The notes: generated by a model from the sequence alone, not told the origin. Positions 34,344 through 44,180 are shown, numbered from the stretch's first letter. The stretch is DNA of 64,000 nt from Lichenicola sp050954785 (GCA_050954785.1 JBPBQO010000001.1:1-64000); one strand, 5' to 3'. Numbers and translations: made by a program.

Positions 34344-35471
34344 ATGACCAAGGAATCCGGCGTGAGCCGCAGAAACCGGCTGCGTATGTCCATCCTGGCT
34401 GCCGGTCTGACCGCCTGCGCGACCGTGCCGGCCCTTGCCGCGGATGCAGGGCAATGTTTTCAGGCAGCGAGCGGCACCAGCGGCACGGTGAGCCTGCCGG
34501 CTAAGAAGGGTCCGTACCGGATCGCGTTCGCCAACGGCTATATCGGCAACGCCTGGCGGGTGCAGATGCTGCAGTCGCTGAAGGCCTATGCGTCCCAGCC
34601 AGCCGTGGCCAGCCAGATCAAGGAACTGCGCATCGTCAGCGTCGGCACCGACGTGTCGGCGCAGATCGCTGCGATGGACAATTTCATCAGTGCCGGTTTC
34701 GACGCCATCCTGATCGACGCCAACAGCCCGACCGCCTTCAAGCCGGTGATGCGCCGCGCCAAGCAGGCCGGCGTGCTGATCGTCAGCTTCGACAACACGC
34801 TCGACCGCACCGGCAAGGAAACCAACCTGGTACAGGTCAATCAGGATCAGGTCGCGATGGGCCGGATGATGGGCGACTGGCTCAACCAGACCATGAAGGA
34901 CAAGAAGCACGTCCTGGAAGTGCGCGGCGTGCCCGGCAACAGTGTCGACCGCGACCGGCATGACGGGTTCCGCCAGGCGATGGCGGCGAACCCCGGTATC
35001 CAGATCACCGAGGTGGTCGGTAACTGGGACGACGGCACCGGCCAGAAGGCGGTCGCCGACTCTCTGGCGGTGAATGGCGCTGTCGACGGCATCTACACCC
35101 AGGGTGGCAGCATCGGTGTGACCCATGCACTGCTGGACAGCCACAAGCCGCTGATCCCGATCGGTGGCGAAGGCGAGAACGGCTTCCGCAAGTTGATCGT
35201 GGCAAACGCCAAGAACGGGCTGCTGGGCGAAAGCGCCGGACAGTCCCCCGCATTATCGGCAGTATCGCTGAAGGCGGCGATCGCGGTACTGCAGGGACAG
35301 ACGGTGCCGGGCGAAATCAGCGTGCCGATCCCGGCGGCCAACTACAAGACGTTCGAGGCCGGCAAGAACTACTTTCCCGACCTCAGCGACACCTTCTTTG
35401 CAGCTCACGACTTTCCGGTCTGCGACATCAACATGACGGCGAACGACATCACCGGCCAAACCGGCAAATGA
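34344..35471 (+). CDS. ABC sugar transporter, periplasmic binding protein
   Basis: 375 aa with a signal peptide (cut near LAADAG, ~33). The rest is a Peripla_BP_4 sugar-binding fold: GPYRIAFANGYIGNAWR, AGFDAILIDANSP, IVSFDNTL, VRGVPGNSVDRDRHDGFR, GNWDDGTGQKAV, IGGEGENGFRKLI. It delivers substrate to the two permeases that follow. First gene of a six-gene operon (ATPase, two permeases, two enzymes) with 4-nt overlaps at every junction. Confidence 0.9.
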   Translation: MTKESGVSRRNRLRMSILAAGLTACATVPALAADAGQCFQAASGTSGTVSLPAKKGPYRIAFANGYIGNAWRVQMLQSLKAYASQPAVASQIKELRIVSVGTDVSAQIAAMDNFISAGFDAILIDANSPTAFKPVMRRAKQAGVLIVSFDNTLDRTGKETNLVQVNQDQVAMGRMMGDWLNQTMKDKKHVLEVRGVPGNSVDRDRHDGFRQAMAANPGIQITEVVGNWDDGTGQKAVADSLAVNGAVDGIYTQGGSIGVTHALLDSHKPLIPIGGEGENGFRKLIVANAKNGLLGESAGQSPALSAVSLKAAIAVLQGQTVPGEISVPIPAANYKTFEAGKNYFPDLSDTFFAAHDFPVCDINMTANDITGQTGK

Positions 35472-37045
35472 GCGTCGCCGCTTCGTCCGCGCCTACGACG
35501 GAGCGGCCGCCTCTGCTGGAGCTCTCCAGCATCGTCAAGCGCTATGGGCCGGTCACGGCTCTTGCGAACGGAATCCTGCGGTGCGAGGCAGGCTCCATCC
35601 ATGCGGTGATGGGTGAAAACGGGGCTGGCAAGAGCACACTCATCAAGGTCATCGCCGGTGTCGTGGCGCCGACCGAGGGAGAGATGCGTGTCGATGGCGT
35701 GCCGGTCCGGTTTCGCGGGCCGGCCGACGCGCAGGATCACGGCATCGTCTGCGTGTTCCAGGAATTGTCGCTGCTGCCGGATCTCAGCGTTGCCGACAAT
35801 ATCGGCATCACGGCACCACCACGCCGTTTCGGCCTGATCGACCGGCGTGCGCAGAATGCGCGGGCGGAGCAGTTGCTCGCCGAGATCGGGTGCGAAGGGA
35901 TCGATCCACGCGAGCGGGTTCGCGATCTGCCGCTGTCGCGCAGGCAGATGGTGGAAATCGCCAAGGCGCTCGGGCGCCGGCCGCGCCTGCTGATCCTGGA
36001 CGAAGCCACCTCGGCCCTGACCGCGGACGACGTCGCCCGCGTCGTCACCCTGCTGAAGCGGCTGCGCGCCGAGGGCATGGCCATCCTGTATATCTCGCAC
36101 CGCATGCACGAGATCCGCGAGCTTGCCGATACCTGCTCGGTGTTCGCCAACGGCCGCCATATCGAGACCTTCGCGCGCGGCGCCCGAAGCGAAGATGAAA
36201 TCGTGCGGATGATGATCGGGCGCGAGCTGTCGCAACTGTTCCCGCCATTGCCGGTCCGCCCCGAGGGCGCGCTTCCATTGAAGCCGGTCCTGGAAACCCG
36301 TGATCTGTCATGGGAGAATCATTTGCGTGGTGTGTCGCTATCAGTGGCGCCCGGAGAGATTCTCGGGCTCGGCGGCCTGGACGGCCAGGGACAGCGCGAA
36401 TACCTGCTGGCGCTGTTCGGCTGCCTGTCCGGCATGACCGGCGAAATCCGGATCGACGATATCCCGACGGTTCTCGGCAGTCCCAGGCAGGCGATGGCGG
36501 AACCCTCGCGGCTCGCCCTGATCCCCGAGGATCGCAAGACCGAGGGGCTGATGCTGCCGATGACGGTGGCCGAGAACCTCACCGCATCGACCTTGTCGCG
36601 ATGGTGCCGGGGCCCGTTCCTGAACCGGGCGCGCGAGCGGGAGGCGGTGCAGGACATCGTCCGGCGCATGCAGATCAAGGCGGTGGTGGACCTGCCGGTC
36701 AGCACCTTGTCGGGCGGCAACCAGCAGAAGGTGGCGATCGGCAAGTGGCTGCTGGCCGGCCCGCGTGTGCTGCTGCTGTGCGACCCGACCCGCGGCATCG
36801 ATGTCGGCACCAAGCAGGAAATCTATCGGCTGCTGCGCGAGCTGGCCGCGAACGGCACCGCGGTGCTGCTCTACACCACCGACTACGACGAGCTGATCGG
36901 CCTGTGCGACCGGGTCGCGATCTTCTACTCCGGCCGCATCACCCGCCTGCTGACACGCTCGTCGGATGGCGGCGGCATCACCGAAGAAGCGATCATTTCC
37001 GGAGCGCTCGATATCGGCAGCGAAATGACGGAGAGCGTGTCGTGA
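35468..37045 (+). CDS. ABC sugar transporter ATPase with two nucleotide-binding domains
   Basis: 525 aa, RbsA/MglA type. First domain: Walker A GENGAGKST (~50-58), LSRRQMVEIAKAL signature, LLILDEATSAL Walker B. The second domain has a degenerate Walker A (GLGGLDGQGQ) and a canonical LSGGNQQK signature, the normal asymmetry for this class. Powers uptake through the two permeases. Translation coupled to the binding-protein gene (ATGA) and the permease (GTGA). Confidence 0.92.
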   Translation: MSVAASSAPTTERPPLLELSSIVKRYGPVTALANGILRCEAGSIHAVMGENGAGKSTLIKVIAGVVAPTEGEMRVDGVPVRFRGPADAQDHGIVCVFQELSLLPDLSVADNIGITAPPRRFGLIDRRAQNARAEQLLAEIGCEGIDPRERVRDLPLSRRQMVEIAKALGRRPRLLILDEATSALTADDVARVVTLLKRLRAEGMAILYISHRMHEIRELADTCSVFANGRHIETFARGARSEDEIVRMMIGRELSQLFPPLPVRPEGALPLKPVLETRDLSWENHLRGVSLSVAPGEILGLGGLDGQGQREYLLALFGCLSGMTGEIRIDDIPTVLGSPRQAMAEPSRLALIPEDRKTEGLMLPMTVAENLTASTLSRWCRGPFLNRAREREAVQDIVRRMQIKAVVDLPVSTLSGGNQQKVAIGKWLLAGPRVLLLCDPTRGIDVGTKQEIYRLLRELAANGTAVLLYTTDYDELIGLCDRVAIFYSGRITRLLTRSSDGGGITEEAIISGALDIGSEMTESVS

Positions 37046-38025
37046 GTGGCTCGGCGTCCCGACTGTTCCTGCGCCACAACGCGCTGCCTTTGCTGGCGGC
37101 CGCGATCTTCGCTGCCATGTTCGGGCTGTATCTCGCGCTGCAACCACATGGCATCCATACCGATGTGCTGATCACCGCATCCAACAAGGGCGTGCTGCTG
37201 GCCCTGGTCGCGGCGGCGCAGACCCTGCCGGTGCTGACCGGCGGCATCGACCTGTCGGTGGGCGCCATCGTGGTGCTGTCCAATTGCCTTGCCTCCACCC
37301 TGGTCAGCGGCAGCGGGTTGCAGATCGGGTTCGGTGTTCTGGCCGTGTTGGGAAGCGGCCTGGCCGCCGGACTCTTCAATGCACTGGCGGTCGTGGTCGG
37401 CCGGTTGCAGCCGATCATCGCCACGCTGGCGACCAGCACGATGTTCTATGGCGTGTCGCTGTTGTTGCGGCCGAACCCGGGCGGCGACGTGGACGATGAT
37501 TTCGCCAGCGCCATGACCGGAGCCGTGTTCGGCGTGCCGGTCAGCATGCTGGTTCTGGCGGCGGTGCTGGTCCTGCTGTGGATGCCGTTCCGAAGGTCGC
37601 TGACCGGACGCGGTGTCTATGCGGTCGGGTCCGCCGAGGCGTCCGCGTACATGTCCGGCGTGAAGGTCGTGCGCTCCAAGCTCGCGGCCTATGTGGGCTC
37701 GGGCCTGCTGGCAAGCATGGCCGGACTGCTGCTGACGCTGATCGCGGAATCCGCACAGGCCAGCGCGATCCAGGCCGGCGACCTCACCCTGAACAGCATC
37801 GCTGCCGTGGTGATCGGCGGCACCTCGCTGTTCGGCGGCGTCGGCGGCATCGTCGGCTCCATTCTCGGCGCGTTCATCCTGCGCACCATCGGCGACCTGC
37901 TGTTCGTGCTCAGCGCCTCGCCCCTGTGGCAGCCGCTGTTCCAGGGCCTGATCCTGCTGGTGGCGGTCAGCTTCGGCGCACTACCGATGCTGCGTATCCG
38001 CAACCGGCTGGAAACCTACCGATGA
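37042..38025 (+). CDS. ABC sugar transporter permease 1 (RbsC-like)
   Basis: 327 aa, eight to ten helices. Typical BPD_transp_2 motifs: GGIDLSVGAIVVLSN, LATSTMFYGVSLLLRP, GRGVYAVGSAEASAYMSGV and IGGTSLFGGVGGIVGSILGA. It starts with GTG at 37042 in a GTGA overlap with the ATPase stop; the open frame runs far upstream but that part overlaps the ATPase gene. Confidence 0.9.
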   Translation: MSGSASRLFLRHNALPLLAAAIFAAMFGLYLALQPHGIHTDVLITASNKGVLLALVAAAQTLPVLTGGIDLSVGAIVVLSNCLASTLVSGSGLQIGFGVLAVLGSGLAAGLFNALAVVVGRLQPIIATLATSTMFYGVSLLLRPNPGGDVDDDFASAMTGAVFGVPVSMLVLAAVLVLLWMPFRRSLTGRGVYAVGSAEASAYMSGVKVVRSKLAAYVGSGLLASMAGLLLTLIAESAQASAIQAGDLTLNSIAAVVIGGTSLFGGVGGIVGSILGAFILRTIGDLLFVLSASPLWQPLFQGLILLVAVSFGALPMLRIRNRLETYR

Positions 38026-39020
38026 GCGAGGTGCCAGCCGTCGCGATGTCGCAGCCAAGGAGCCTCATGCTGAAGGCGAGGCTGCGCCGGCTCGACCTTC
38101 CGCTGGTGGTTGCCAGCGCCTGCATCGTGGCGATCCTGCTCGGCGGGTCGCTGTACAATTCCAGCTTCCTGTCACCGCATTACCTGATCCAGCAGCTCCA
38201 GGTCGCGTCCTTCCTCGGCATCGTCGCCGCCGGCACGATGCTGGTGATCCTGCTCGGCCATATCGACCTGTCGGTTCCATGGACCCTCACCGCCGGCGCG
38301 ATGCTCGGGACCGGTCTTGCCGGCAGCACGCTCGGTGGCGTCGAAGCGATCCCGATCGCACTGGCGGTTGGAGCGGCGATCGGCCTGGTCAACGGGCTCG
38401 GCGTGGCGTTCCTGCGTGTCCCGTCTATGATCTTCACGCTCGGCGTCAACGCGGTGCTGCAGGGGCTGATGGTGCTCTACACCGGCGGTTCGGCACCGGC
38501 CTCGTCGGCGGCCCCGATCGTGCGCTGGCTGTCCGGCGGCCAACTGGTGCCCGGCGTGCCGAACGCGATCCTGGTCTGGGCAGCAGCCGGGCTGTTCACA
38601 ATGATACTGCTGCGCGCGACACCGTTCGGCCGCTCGGTCTATGCGATCGGCAATCGCGAACGCGCCGCCTACCTCTCCGGCATGCCGGTGAAGCGCATCG
38701 TCTGCCTCAGCTTCATGCTCGCGGGCAGTGCCAGCGCGCTCGCCGGCGTGCTGCTCACGGGCTATGCCGGCAAGGCGTTCCAGGGCATGGGCGATACCTA
38801 CCTGCTGCCGGCGATCGCGGCGGTGGTGCTGGGCGGCACCAGCATCGCCGGCGGTCGCGGCACCTACACCGGTACCATCATCGGCACCATCCTGATCGTG
38901 CTGCTGCAGAGCATGCTGGCGGTGATGCAGATGCCGGATGCCGGGCGCCAGATCATCTATGGCGCGGTCATCTTCGTGATGCTGCTGCTGTATGGGCGCA
39001 GCCGGATGGGCCAGGCATGA
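38022..39020 (+). CDS. ABC sugar transporter permease 2 (RbsC-like)
   Basis: 332 aa, paralogue of the preceding permease. LLGHIDLSVPWTLTAGAM, GLGVAFLRVPSMIFTLG, GRSVYAIGNRERAAYLSGMPV and LGGTSIAGGRGTYTGTIIGT mark the family. Two different permeases suggest a heterodimeric channel. ATGA overlap with permease 1; the next gene starts 4 nt before its stop. Confidence 0.9.
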   Translation: MSEVPAVAMSQPRSLMLKARLRRLDLPLVVASACIVAILLGGSLYNSSFLSPHYLIQQLQVASFLGIVAAGTMLVILLGHIDLSVPWTLTAGAMLGTGLAGSTLGGVEAIPIALAVGAAIGLVNGLGVAFLRVPSMIFTLGVNAVLQGLMVLYTGGSAPASSAAPIVRWLSGGQLVPGVPNAILVWAAAGLFTMILLRATPFGRSVYAIGNRERAAYLSGMPVKRIVCLSFMLAGSASALAGVLLTGYAGKAFQGMGDTYLLPAIAAVVLGGTSIAGGRGTYTGTIIGTILIVLLQSMLAVMQMPDAGRQIIYGAVIFVMLLLYGRSRMGQA

Positions 39021-39697
39021 CGTCCGGCTTTCCGAGTGGCCGGATGATCGACCTGACGCATCCGCTCGAGGCCGGAATTCCGGCCTGGCCGAGCCATGCG
39101 AAGTTCGGGCTGGCGCAGGTCGAAAGCGTCGCCGCGGGCGATGTCTCCTGTCACAACGCGGTGTCGATGAGCGAACATACCGGCACCCATTTCGACGCGC
39201 CGAAGCACTTCCTGGAACAAGAAGGCTGGACCATCGACGAGGCTCCGCTGCACAGCTTCTTCGGCCGCCTGCTGGTGATCGACGCGACCGGGACCGCGCC
39301 GGGCGCGCAGCTCGGCGAGGATGTGCTGGCACGTTGGGAGGCGCTGAACGGTACCGTCGAACCGCGCGACGCGGTGTGCTTCCATTTCGGCTGGGATCGC
39401 TTCTGGACTGCCGATCCCGAACGCTTCCTGGCCGGTTGGTCGGGTCTCGGCGGCGCGCTCTGCAATCGTCTGGTCGAGCGGGGCGTGCGCATCGTCGCGA
39501 CCGACTGCATCTCGATCGACGCATCGGGCGGCAACGACTTCGAGGCGCATCATACGCTTCTCGGTGCAGGCATCCTGATCGGCGAGAACTTCAACAATCT
39601 TGGGCTTCTCCCACCGATCAGCCGGGCGGCGACGCTGCCGCTGCCGATCGTCGGTGGGACCGGCTCCCCGATCAGGGCGATCGCATTCTTGCCATGA
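39017..39697 (+). CDS. Cyclase-family metal hydrolase (kynurenine formamidase-like fold)
   Basis: 226 aa. The family's metal-binding motif HTGTHFDAPKHF is at residues 54-65; GRMIDLTHPLEAGIPAWP near the start and TDCISIDASGGNDFEAHHTLLGAGI near the end are typical. Such enzymes hydrolyse N-formyl, lactone-like or isatin-type rings. In a sugar-acid operon a lactonase role is attractive but inferred. Overlaps both neighbours by 4 nt. Confidence 0.83.
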   Translation: MTSGFPSGRMIDLTHPLEAGIPAWPSHAKFGLAQVESVAAGDVSCHNAVSMSEHTGTHFDAPKHFLEQEGWTIDEAPLHSFFGRLLVIDATGTAPGAQLGEDVLARWEALNGTVEPRDAVCFHFGWDRFWTADPERFLAGWSGLGGALCNRLVERGVRIVATDCISIDASGGNDFEAHHTLLGAGILIGENFNNLGLLPPISRAATLPLPIVGGTGSPIRAIAFLP

Positions 39698-40857
39698 CAG
39701 ACATGATCTCCATTCTTCCCGACGAACCCGACGCCAATCTGATCGGGCGGCTGTTCGACCCCGAGGTCCGCGGACCCTGCCTCGTGCAGCTCCGCGGTGA
39801 CCGGCTGGTCGATGTCACCGCAGCCGGTCCGACTCTGTCGATGCTACTGGAGCGGACCGATCCGGTTGCTGCACTGGCGGCGGTGGCCGGTGGGCGGTCA
39901 TGGGATGCGGCGGAAATCCTGTTGCGCCGTCCGGATCCGGATGGACATACGGCGCATCTGCTGGCGCCCTGCGACCTGCAGGTGATCAAGGCCTGCGGCG
40001 TCACCTTCGCCGGCAGCATGGTCGAGCGGGTTATCGAGGAACGGGCCAAGGGCGATCCCGCACGCGCCACCGAACTGCGTGCCCAGATCGGCCACGCGAT
40101 CGGCAGCCGGCTTGCCGATCTGCGGCCGGGTTCGCCGGAAGCGATGCGCGCGAAGCAGGTCCTGATCCAGGAAGGCATCTGGTCGCAGTATCTCGAAGTG
40201 GGCATTGGGCCGGACGCGGAAGTGTTCACCAAGGCGCCGGTCTTGTCCTCGGTCGGTCACGGAGCCGAGGTCGGTATCCTTGCAAGCTCAGCCTGGAACA
40301 ATCCGGAGCCGGAAGTGGTGCTCGCGGTCAATTCGCGAGGCGTGATCCAGGGTGCGGCGCTCGGCAACGACGTCAATTTGCGCGACATCGAGGGGCGCAG
40401 CGCGCTGCTGTTGGGCAAGGCCAAGGACAACAACGCCTCCTGCGCGATCGGTCCGTTCCTGCGGCTGTTCGACGCCGGCTTCACGCTGGACGACGTGCGC
40501 GGGCTCGCCCTCACCCTGACGGTGACCGGCGCCGAGGATGGCTTTGTGCTGAATGGACACAGCAGCATGCGCGAGATCAGCCGCGATCCGCTCGACCTGG
40601 TGGCACAGACGATCGGTGCGCAGCATCAGTATCCGGACGGGTTCATGCTGTTCCTCGGCACGTTGTTCGCGCCGGTGCAGGATCGCGATACGCCCGGCAC
40701 CGGCTTCACCCACAAGCTAGGCGACCGCGTCGAAATCGCGTCGCCGAAGCTGGGCCGGCTGGTCAATCACGTGACCCACGCCCAGTCGGCGGCACCATGG
40801 AAATTCGGGATCGGCGCACTGATGCGCAACCTGGCCATGCGAGGCCTGCTGGCCTGA
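39694..40857 (+). CDS. Fumarylacetoacetate hydrolase (FAH)-family protein, GguC/keto-deoxy sugar-acid type
   Basis: 387 aa. The FAH catalytic core lies in residues ~150-340: LEVGIGPDAEVFTKAP, NNPEPEVVLAVNSRGVIQGAALGNDVNLRDIEGRSALLLGKAKDNNASCAIGP in pieces, with the acidic metal ligands of EPEV and the AKDNNASC active-site stretch. Close relatives such as GguC and keto-deoxy-pentonate dehydratases sit beside sugar ABC transporters, as here. Exact reaction not determinable. Last gene of the operon. Confidence 0.82.
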   Translation: MTDMISILPDEPDANLIGRLFDPEVRGPCLVQLRGDRLVDVTAAGPTLSMLLERTDPVAALAAVAGGRSWDAAEILLRRPDPDGHTAHLLAPCDLQVIKACGVTFAGSMVERVIEERAKGDPARATELRAQIGHAIGSRLADLRPGSPEAMRAKQVLIQEGIWSQYLEVGIGPDAEVFTKAPVLSSVGHGAEVGILASSAWNNPEPEVVLAVNSRGVIQGAALGNDVNLRDIEGRSALLLGKAKDNNASCAIGPFLRLFDAGFTLDDVRGLALTLTVTGAEDGFVLNGHSSMREISRDPLDLVAQTIGAQHQYPDGFMLFLGTLFAPVQDRDTPGTGFTHKLGDRVEIASPKLGRLVNHVTHAQSAAPWKFGIGALMRNLAMRGLLA

Positions 40858-41026
40858 TCAGGCTGGTCCTCACGTCGCAGGCCGGCACCGTCTGCCGCCG
40901 CTATCCCGGTCATGCGCACGACATCCACCGGCTGATGGACAAGGCGACGTTCGTCTGCGCCTGACGCTGGCGTTGTCGTGATCGCCGTGTTCATGCTGGA
41001 GCTGGGAACGACGAGGAGACGGACCG

Positions 41027-41953
41027 ATGGCCGATTGGACGCTTGCCGACATGCCCGACCAGACCAGTCGCATCGTCGTCGTGACCGGTGCCAGCAGCGG
41101 GATCGGTGCCGAGGCGGCGTTGGCGTTGGCCGGCAAGGGTGCGCATGTCGTGCTGGCAGTTCGCGACCAGGCGCGTGGCGATGCGACACTGGCTCGGATC
41201 ATGAAGCTGCATCCTCGCGCGCAGGCCACCGTGTCGCTGCTCGATGTCGCCGATCTATCGAGCGTCCGGGCATTCGCGGCGCGCATGGAAACGACGTTCC
41301 CGCGGATCGATGTTCTGTTGAACAATGCCGGACTCGGGATGCAATCGGTTCGTGCGACCACCGTCGACGGGTTCGAGCGCCAGTTCGGCACCAACCATCT
41401 CGGTCATTTCACGCTGACCGGCCTGCTGATGCCGCTGCTGTTGCGCGCTCCGGCGCCGCGTGTGGTGGCGATCAGCAGCATCGCCCATCGCCGCGGCGCA
41501 ATGAATTTCGACGATCTTCAAGGTGCGCGCACGTACAACGGCAACAAGGCGTACAGCCAGTCGAAACTGGCCAACCTGATGTTCATGCTCGAACTCGACC
41601 GGCGTGCCCGCACCGTACAGTCGCGGCTGGTTAGCGTGGCGGCGCATCCGGGCATCGCGACAAGCGGCTTCATCAATGCGATCGGGATGCCGCGTCCGGC
41701 GGCGGCGGCGATCAATTTCGGCGTCGGCCTGCTGGGAAACGATAGCGCCCAGGGCGCTCTGCCCGGCCTGTATGCGGCGACGATGCAAGGCGTGAAAGGC
41801 GGGCAATATTTCGGGCCCGACGGGTTCAAGGAAATCCGTGGCGCACCGAAACTGGCAAAGATCTCGGCGCACGCCCTGGACAAGGAAGCGGGTCGGAAGC
41901 TCTGGACCGTCTCGGAGAGCCTGACCCACGTGATCTATCCGCCTCTCGCCTGA
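41027..41953 (+). CDS. Short-chain dehydrogenase/reductase, retinol dehydrogenase-like
   Basis: 308 aa. Rossmann motif TGASSGIG (~20-27), NNAG, and the catalytic pair in AYSQSK (Tyr ~176, Lys ~180) with SSIAHRRG supplying the Ser. The longer C-terminal part (GVKGGQYFGPDGFKEIRG) resembles the WW-domain oxidoreductase/retinol dehydrogenase subgroup. Substrate unknown; NAD(P)H dependent. GAGGAG lies about nine bases before the ATG. Monocistronic. Confidence 0.88.
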   Translation: MADWTLADMPDQTSRIVVVTGASSGIGAEAALALAGKGAHVVLAVRDQARGDATLARIMKLHPRAQATVSLLDVADLSSVRAFAARMETTFPRIDVLLNNAGLGMQSVRATTVDGFERQFGTNHLGHFTLTGLLMPLLLRAPAPRVVAISSIAHRRGAMNFDDLQGARTYNGNKAYSQSKLANLMFMLELDRRARTVQSRLVSVAAHPGIATSGFINAIGMPRPAAAAINFGVGLLGNDSAQGALPGLYAATMQGVKGGQYFGPDGFKEIRGAPKLAKISAHALDKEAGRKLWTVSESLTHVIYPPLA

Positions 41954-41961
41954 ACGCGGTT

Positions 41962-42618
41962 CTACGCTGGGCGATAGCCGCATGCCCGCAGCGCGTCGAT
42001 CATGTGCGCCGGCGGCTGTGCAGTCGCCGAGACCGGCGGATCGAGCGGCAGCAGGATCGAGCGGGCCAGCAGGTGCAGCCGGTCCACGGCCGCCGGCTGC
42101 GGGCCATAGATCGGGTCGCCGAGGATCGGCCAGCCGGCCAGGGCGCAATGCACCCGCGCCTGATGCGTGCGGCCGGTGAGCAGGCGCAGTTCCACCCAGG
42201 CAAGACCCGGTGCGCGGCCGAGCACGGTCCATTCGGTATGTGCCGGCTGGCCCTTGGGATCGGCACGCATGGTCCAGCCTTCGCGGGTCACGTGCTTGGC
42301 GATCGGCCGGTCGATCGTGCCGGTCTCCGCCTCGGGGCCTTCGCTCACGATTGCCCAATAGGTCTTGGAGGCGCGGCCCTCCGCGAAACAGGCCTGCGCC
42401 TGGATCAACGGGGTTTTGCGGAGCGCCACCACCAGGCAGCCGGCCGTATCGGTATCGAGCCGGTGGGCGAGCCATGGCCCGTCCTTGCGCTTGCTCAGGA
42501 GCGGGAAACAATCCTCGATCGACGCGCCGCCACGTGGGCCAGGATGCACCGGCAGCCCGGCCGGCTTGTCCAGCACGACGAAATGGATGTCGCGGAACAG
42601 GATCGGCGGGACGGTCAA
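41962..42618 (-). CDS. RluA-family pseudouridine synthase
   Basis: 218 aa. VLDKPAGLPVHPG, the catalytic HRLDTDTAGCLV (Asp ~54), LLTGRTHQARVH and GDPIYGP are the RluA/RsuA signatures; there is no S4 domain, so it resembles TruC/RluA-like enzymes that modify rRNA or tRNA uridines. Target not inferable. Its ATG overlaps the stop of the MFS gene upstream by 4 nt (42615-42618). Confidence 0.9.
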   Translation of the reverse strand: MTVPPILFRDIHFVVLDKPAGLPVHPGPRGGASIEDCFPLLSKRKDGPWLAHRLDTDTAGCLVVALRKTPLIQAQACFAEGRASKTYWAIVSEGPEAETGTIDRPIAKHVTREGWTMRADPKGQPAHTEWTVLGRAPGLAWVELRLLTGRTHQARVHCALAGWPILGDPIYGPQPAAVDRLHLLARSILLPLDPPVSATAQPPAHMIDALRACGYRPA

Positions 42619-43859
42619 GCCGCCCGCTCCCGCGCGTGATCCAGGTTCGGCAGCAGCACGGTCAGCATCCCGAGCGCCGGCAGGAAGGCGCAGGCACTAT
42701 ACACAAAGTCGATCCCCCTGGCGTCCGCGAGCACGCCCAGCACCGCGGCGCCGAGCCCGCCCATGCCGAATGCGAGCCCAAAGAACAAGCCCGCCACCAT
42801 GCCGACCCGGCCCGGCAGTAGTTCGGTGGCATAGACGAGGATCGCCGAGAATGCCGACGACAGTACCAGGCCGATCACCACGCTGAGCCCGATGGTCCAG
42901 CCGAGCCCGACATGCGGCAGTACCAGGCTGAACGGCAGTACACCCAGGATCGAGACCCAGATCACCGCCTTGCGGCCGATCCTGTCGCCGACTGGCCCGC
43001 CGACCAGCGTGCCGGCTGCGACGGCGCCGAGAAAGATGAACAGGTCGGTCTGGGCCGCCATGGTGGACAGGCCGAACCGATGGATCAGGTAGAAGATGTA
43101 GTAGCTGGTGAAGCTCGCCAGATAGAAATACTTGGAAAACACCAATGCGATCAGCACGGCCATGGCGCCTGCGACCTTGGCCTTGCTGAAGCCGGTTCCA
43201 TTGCCTGCCTTGCCGCCACGCGGACCGGCGACCGGCTGTGCCGCATACCAGCGGCCGACATAGGCCTGCAGTATGCCGCCGAGCACCGCCAGCAGGCAGA
43301 ACCAGCCGAGACTGGCCTGGCCCAGCGGCAGCACGATGAAGGCTGCCAGCAGCGGGCCGAACGAAGTGCCGAGATTGCCGCCGACCTGGAACAGCGATTG
43401 CGCGAAGCCATGCCGGCCACCGGACGAAAGCCGGGCGATGCGGGACGATTCCGGATGAAAGATCGACGAGCCGATACCGAGCAAGGCCGCACCCGCCAGC
43501 AGGTGCGCATACGTATGCGCCAGCGACAATCCGGCCAGCCCGGCGAAGGTGAATGCCATGCCGGCCGTCAGCGACCAGGGCAGCTTGCGCTTGTCGGTAT
43601 AGTGCCCGATCAGCGGCTGCAGCAGCGAGGCAGTCACTTGGTAGGTGAAGGTCAGCATGCCGATCTGGCCGAAGCTCAGACTGAAATCCCGCTTCAGCAA
43701 CGGGTAGATCGCCGGCAGCAGCGCCTGCATCGCATCGTTGAGCAGATGGCAGCCTGTGATAACCAGCAGGATGGCGAACGCGGCGCGGGCAGCGGGATCG
43801 GCGGTCCCGGGACGCGTGGCGGCAGGGCGGGCGGCCGTGAGACCCAGGCTGCGGTTCAT
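42615..43859 (-). CDS. MFS transporter, fosmidomycin resistance (Fsr) family
   Basis: 414 aa with twelve helices. ILLVITGCHLLNDAMQALLPAIYPLLK near the start and SLFQVGGNLGTSFGPLLAA, then VLVYATELLPGRVGMVAGLFFGLAFGMGG, are characteristic of the Fsr group of drug efflux permeases. Proton-driven export; the natural substrate is not known. The ATG at 43859 has GAGGA close upstream. Cotranscribed with the pseudouridine synthase gene. Confidence 0.88.
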   Translation of the reverse strand: MNRSLGLTAARPAATRPGTADPAARAAFAILLVITGCHLLNDAMQALLPAIYPLLKRDFSLSFGQIGMLTFTYQVTASLLQPLIGHYTDKRKLPWSLTAGMAFTFAGLAGLSLAHTYAHLLAGAALLGIGSSIFHPESSRIARLSSGGRHGFAQSLFQVGGNLGTSFGPLLAAFIVLPLGQASLGWFCLLAVLGGILQAYVGRWYAAQPVAGPRGGKAGNGTGFSKAKVAGAMAVLIALVFSKYFYLASFTSYYIFYLIHRFGLSTMAAQTDLFIFLGAVAAGTLVGGPVGDRIGRKAVIWVSILGVLPFSLVLPHVGLGWTIGLSVVIGLVLSSAFSAILVYATELLPGRVGMVAGLFFGLAFGMGGLGAAVLGVLADARGIDFVYSACAFLPALGMLTVLLPNLDHARERAA

Positions 43860-44018
43860 GCTCGTCCGTCCTCGCGGCTGTGCCGGCACTTATGCGGCAA
43901 TGCTGCGTCGCACAGGAACAACAAGGCGCGCATGGCTGGCCGGCTAGGCGATGGCGAAGCGCGTCGCCGGATCCCGGCAGCGGCAAGCCCATGTCCTTGT
44001 GGCCGTCTTGACCAAAAC

Positions 44019-44180
44019 CTAAGGCAAGGCGTGCAACAACGGAAATGCCGGATGGGCGCTGTTCCAGGAGCCTGCGTAGACGAAGCTCAACCGGCCGCCG
44101 ATGTCCATGCGAACCGTGCCCGCATGTTCGTTCGCGATCAGGACTTCGAGTTGCCTGATCGCGGGGTCCGACCTAGCCAT
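44019..44180 (-). pseudogene. HipA N-terminal remnant (53 residues)
   Basis: A short frame starting inside the hipB stop (8-nt overlap) reads like the first domain of HipA toxin: LEVLIANEHAGTVRMDIGG, then LSFVYAGSWNSAHPAFPL. It then ends with TAG at 44019. HipA is normally about 400-440 residues; the kinase domain is missing, and no continuation appears in the bases before the Fsr gene. I read it as a truncated toxin gene left behind an intact antitoxin. Confidence 0.75.
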
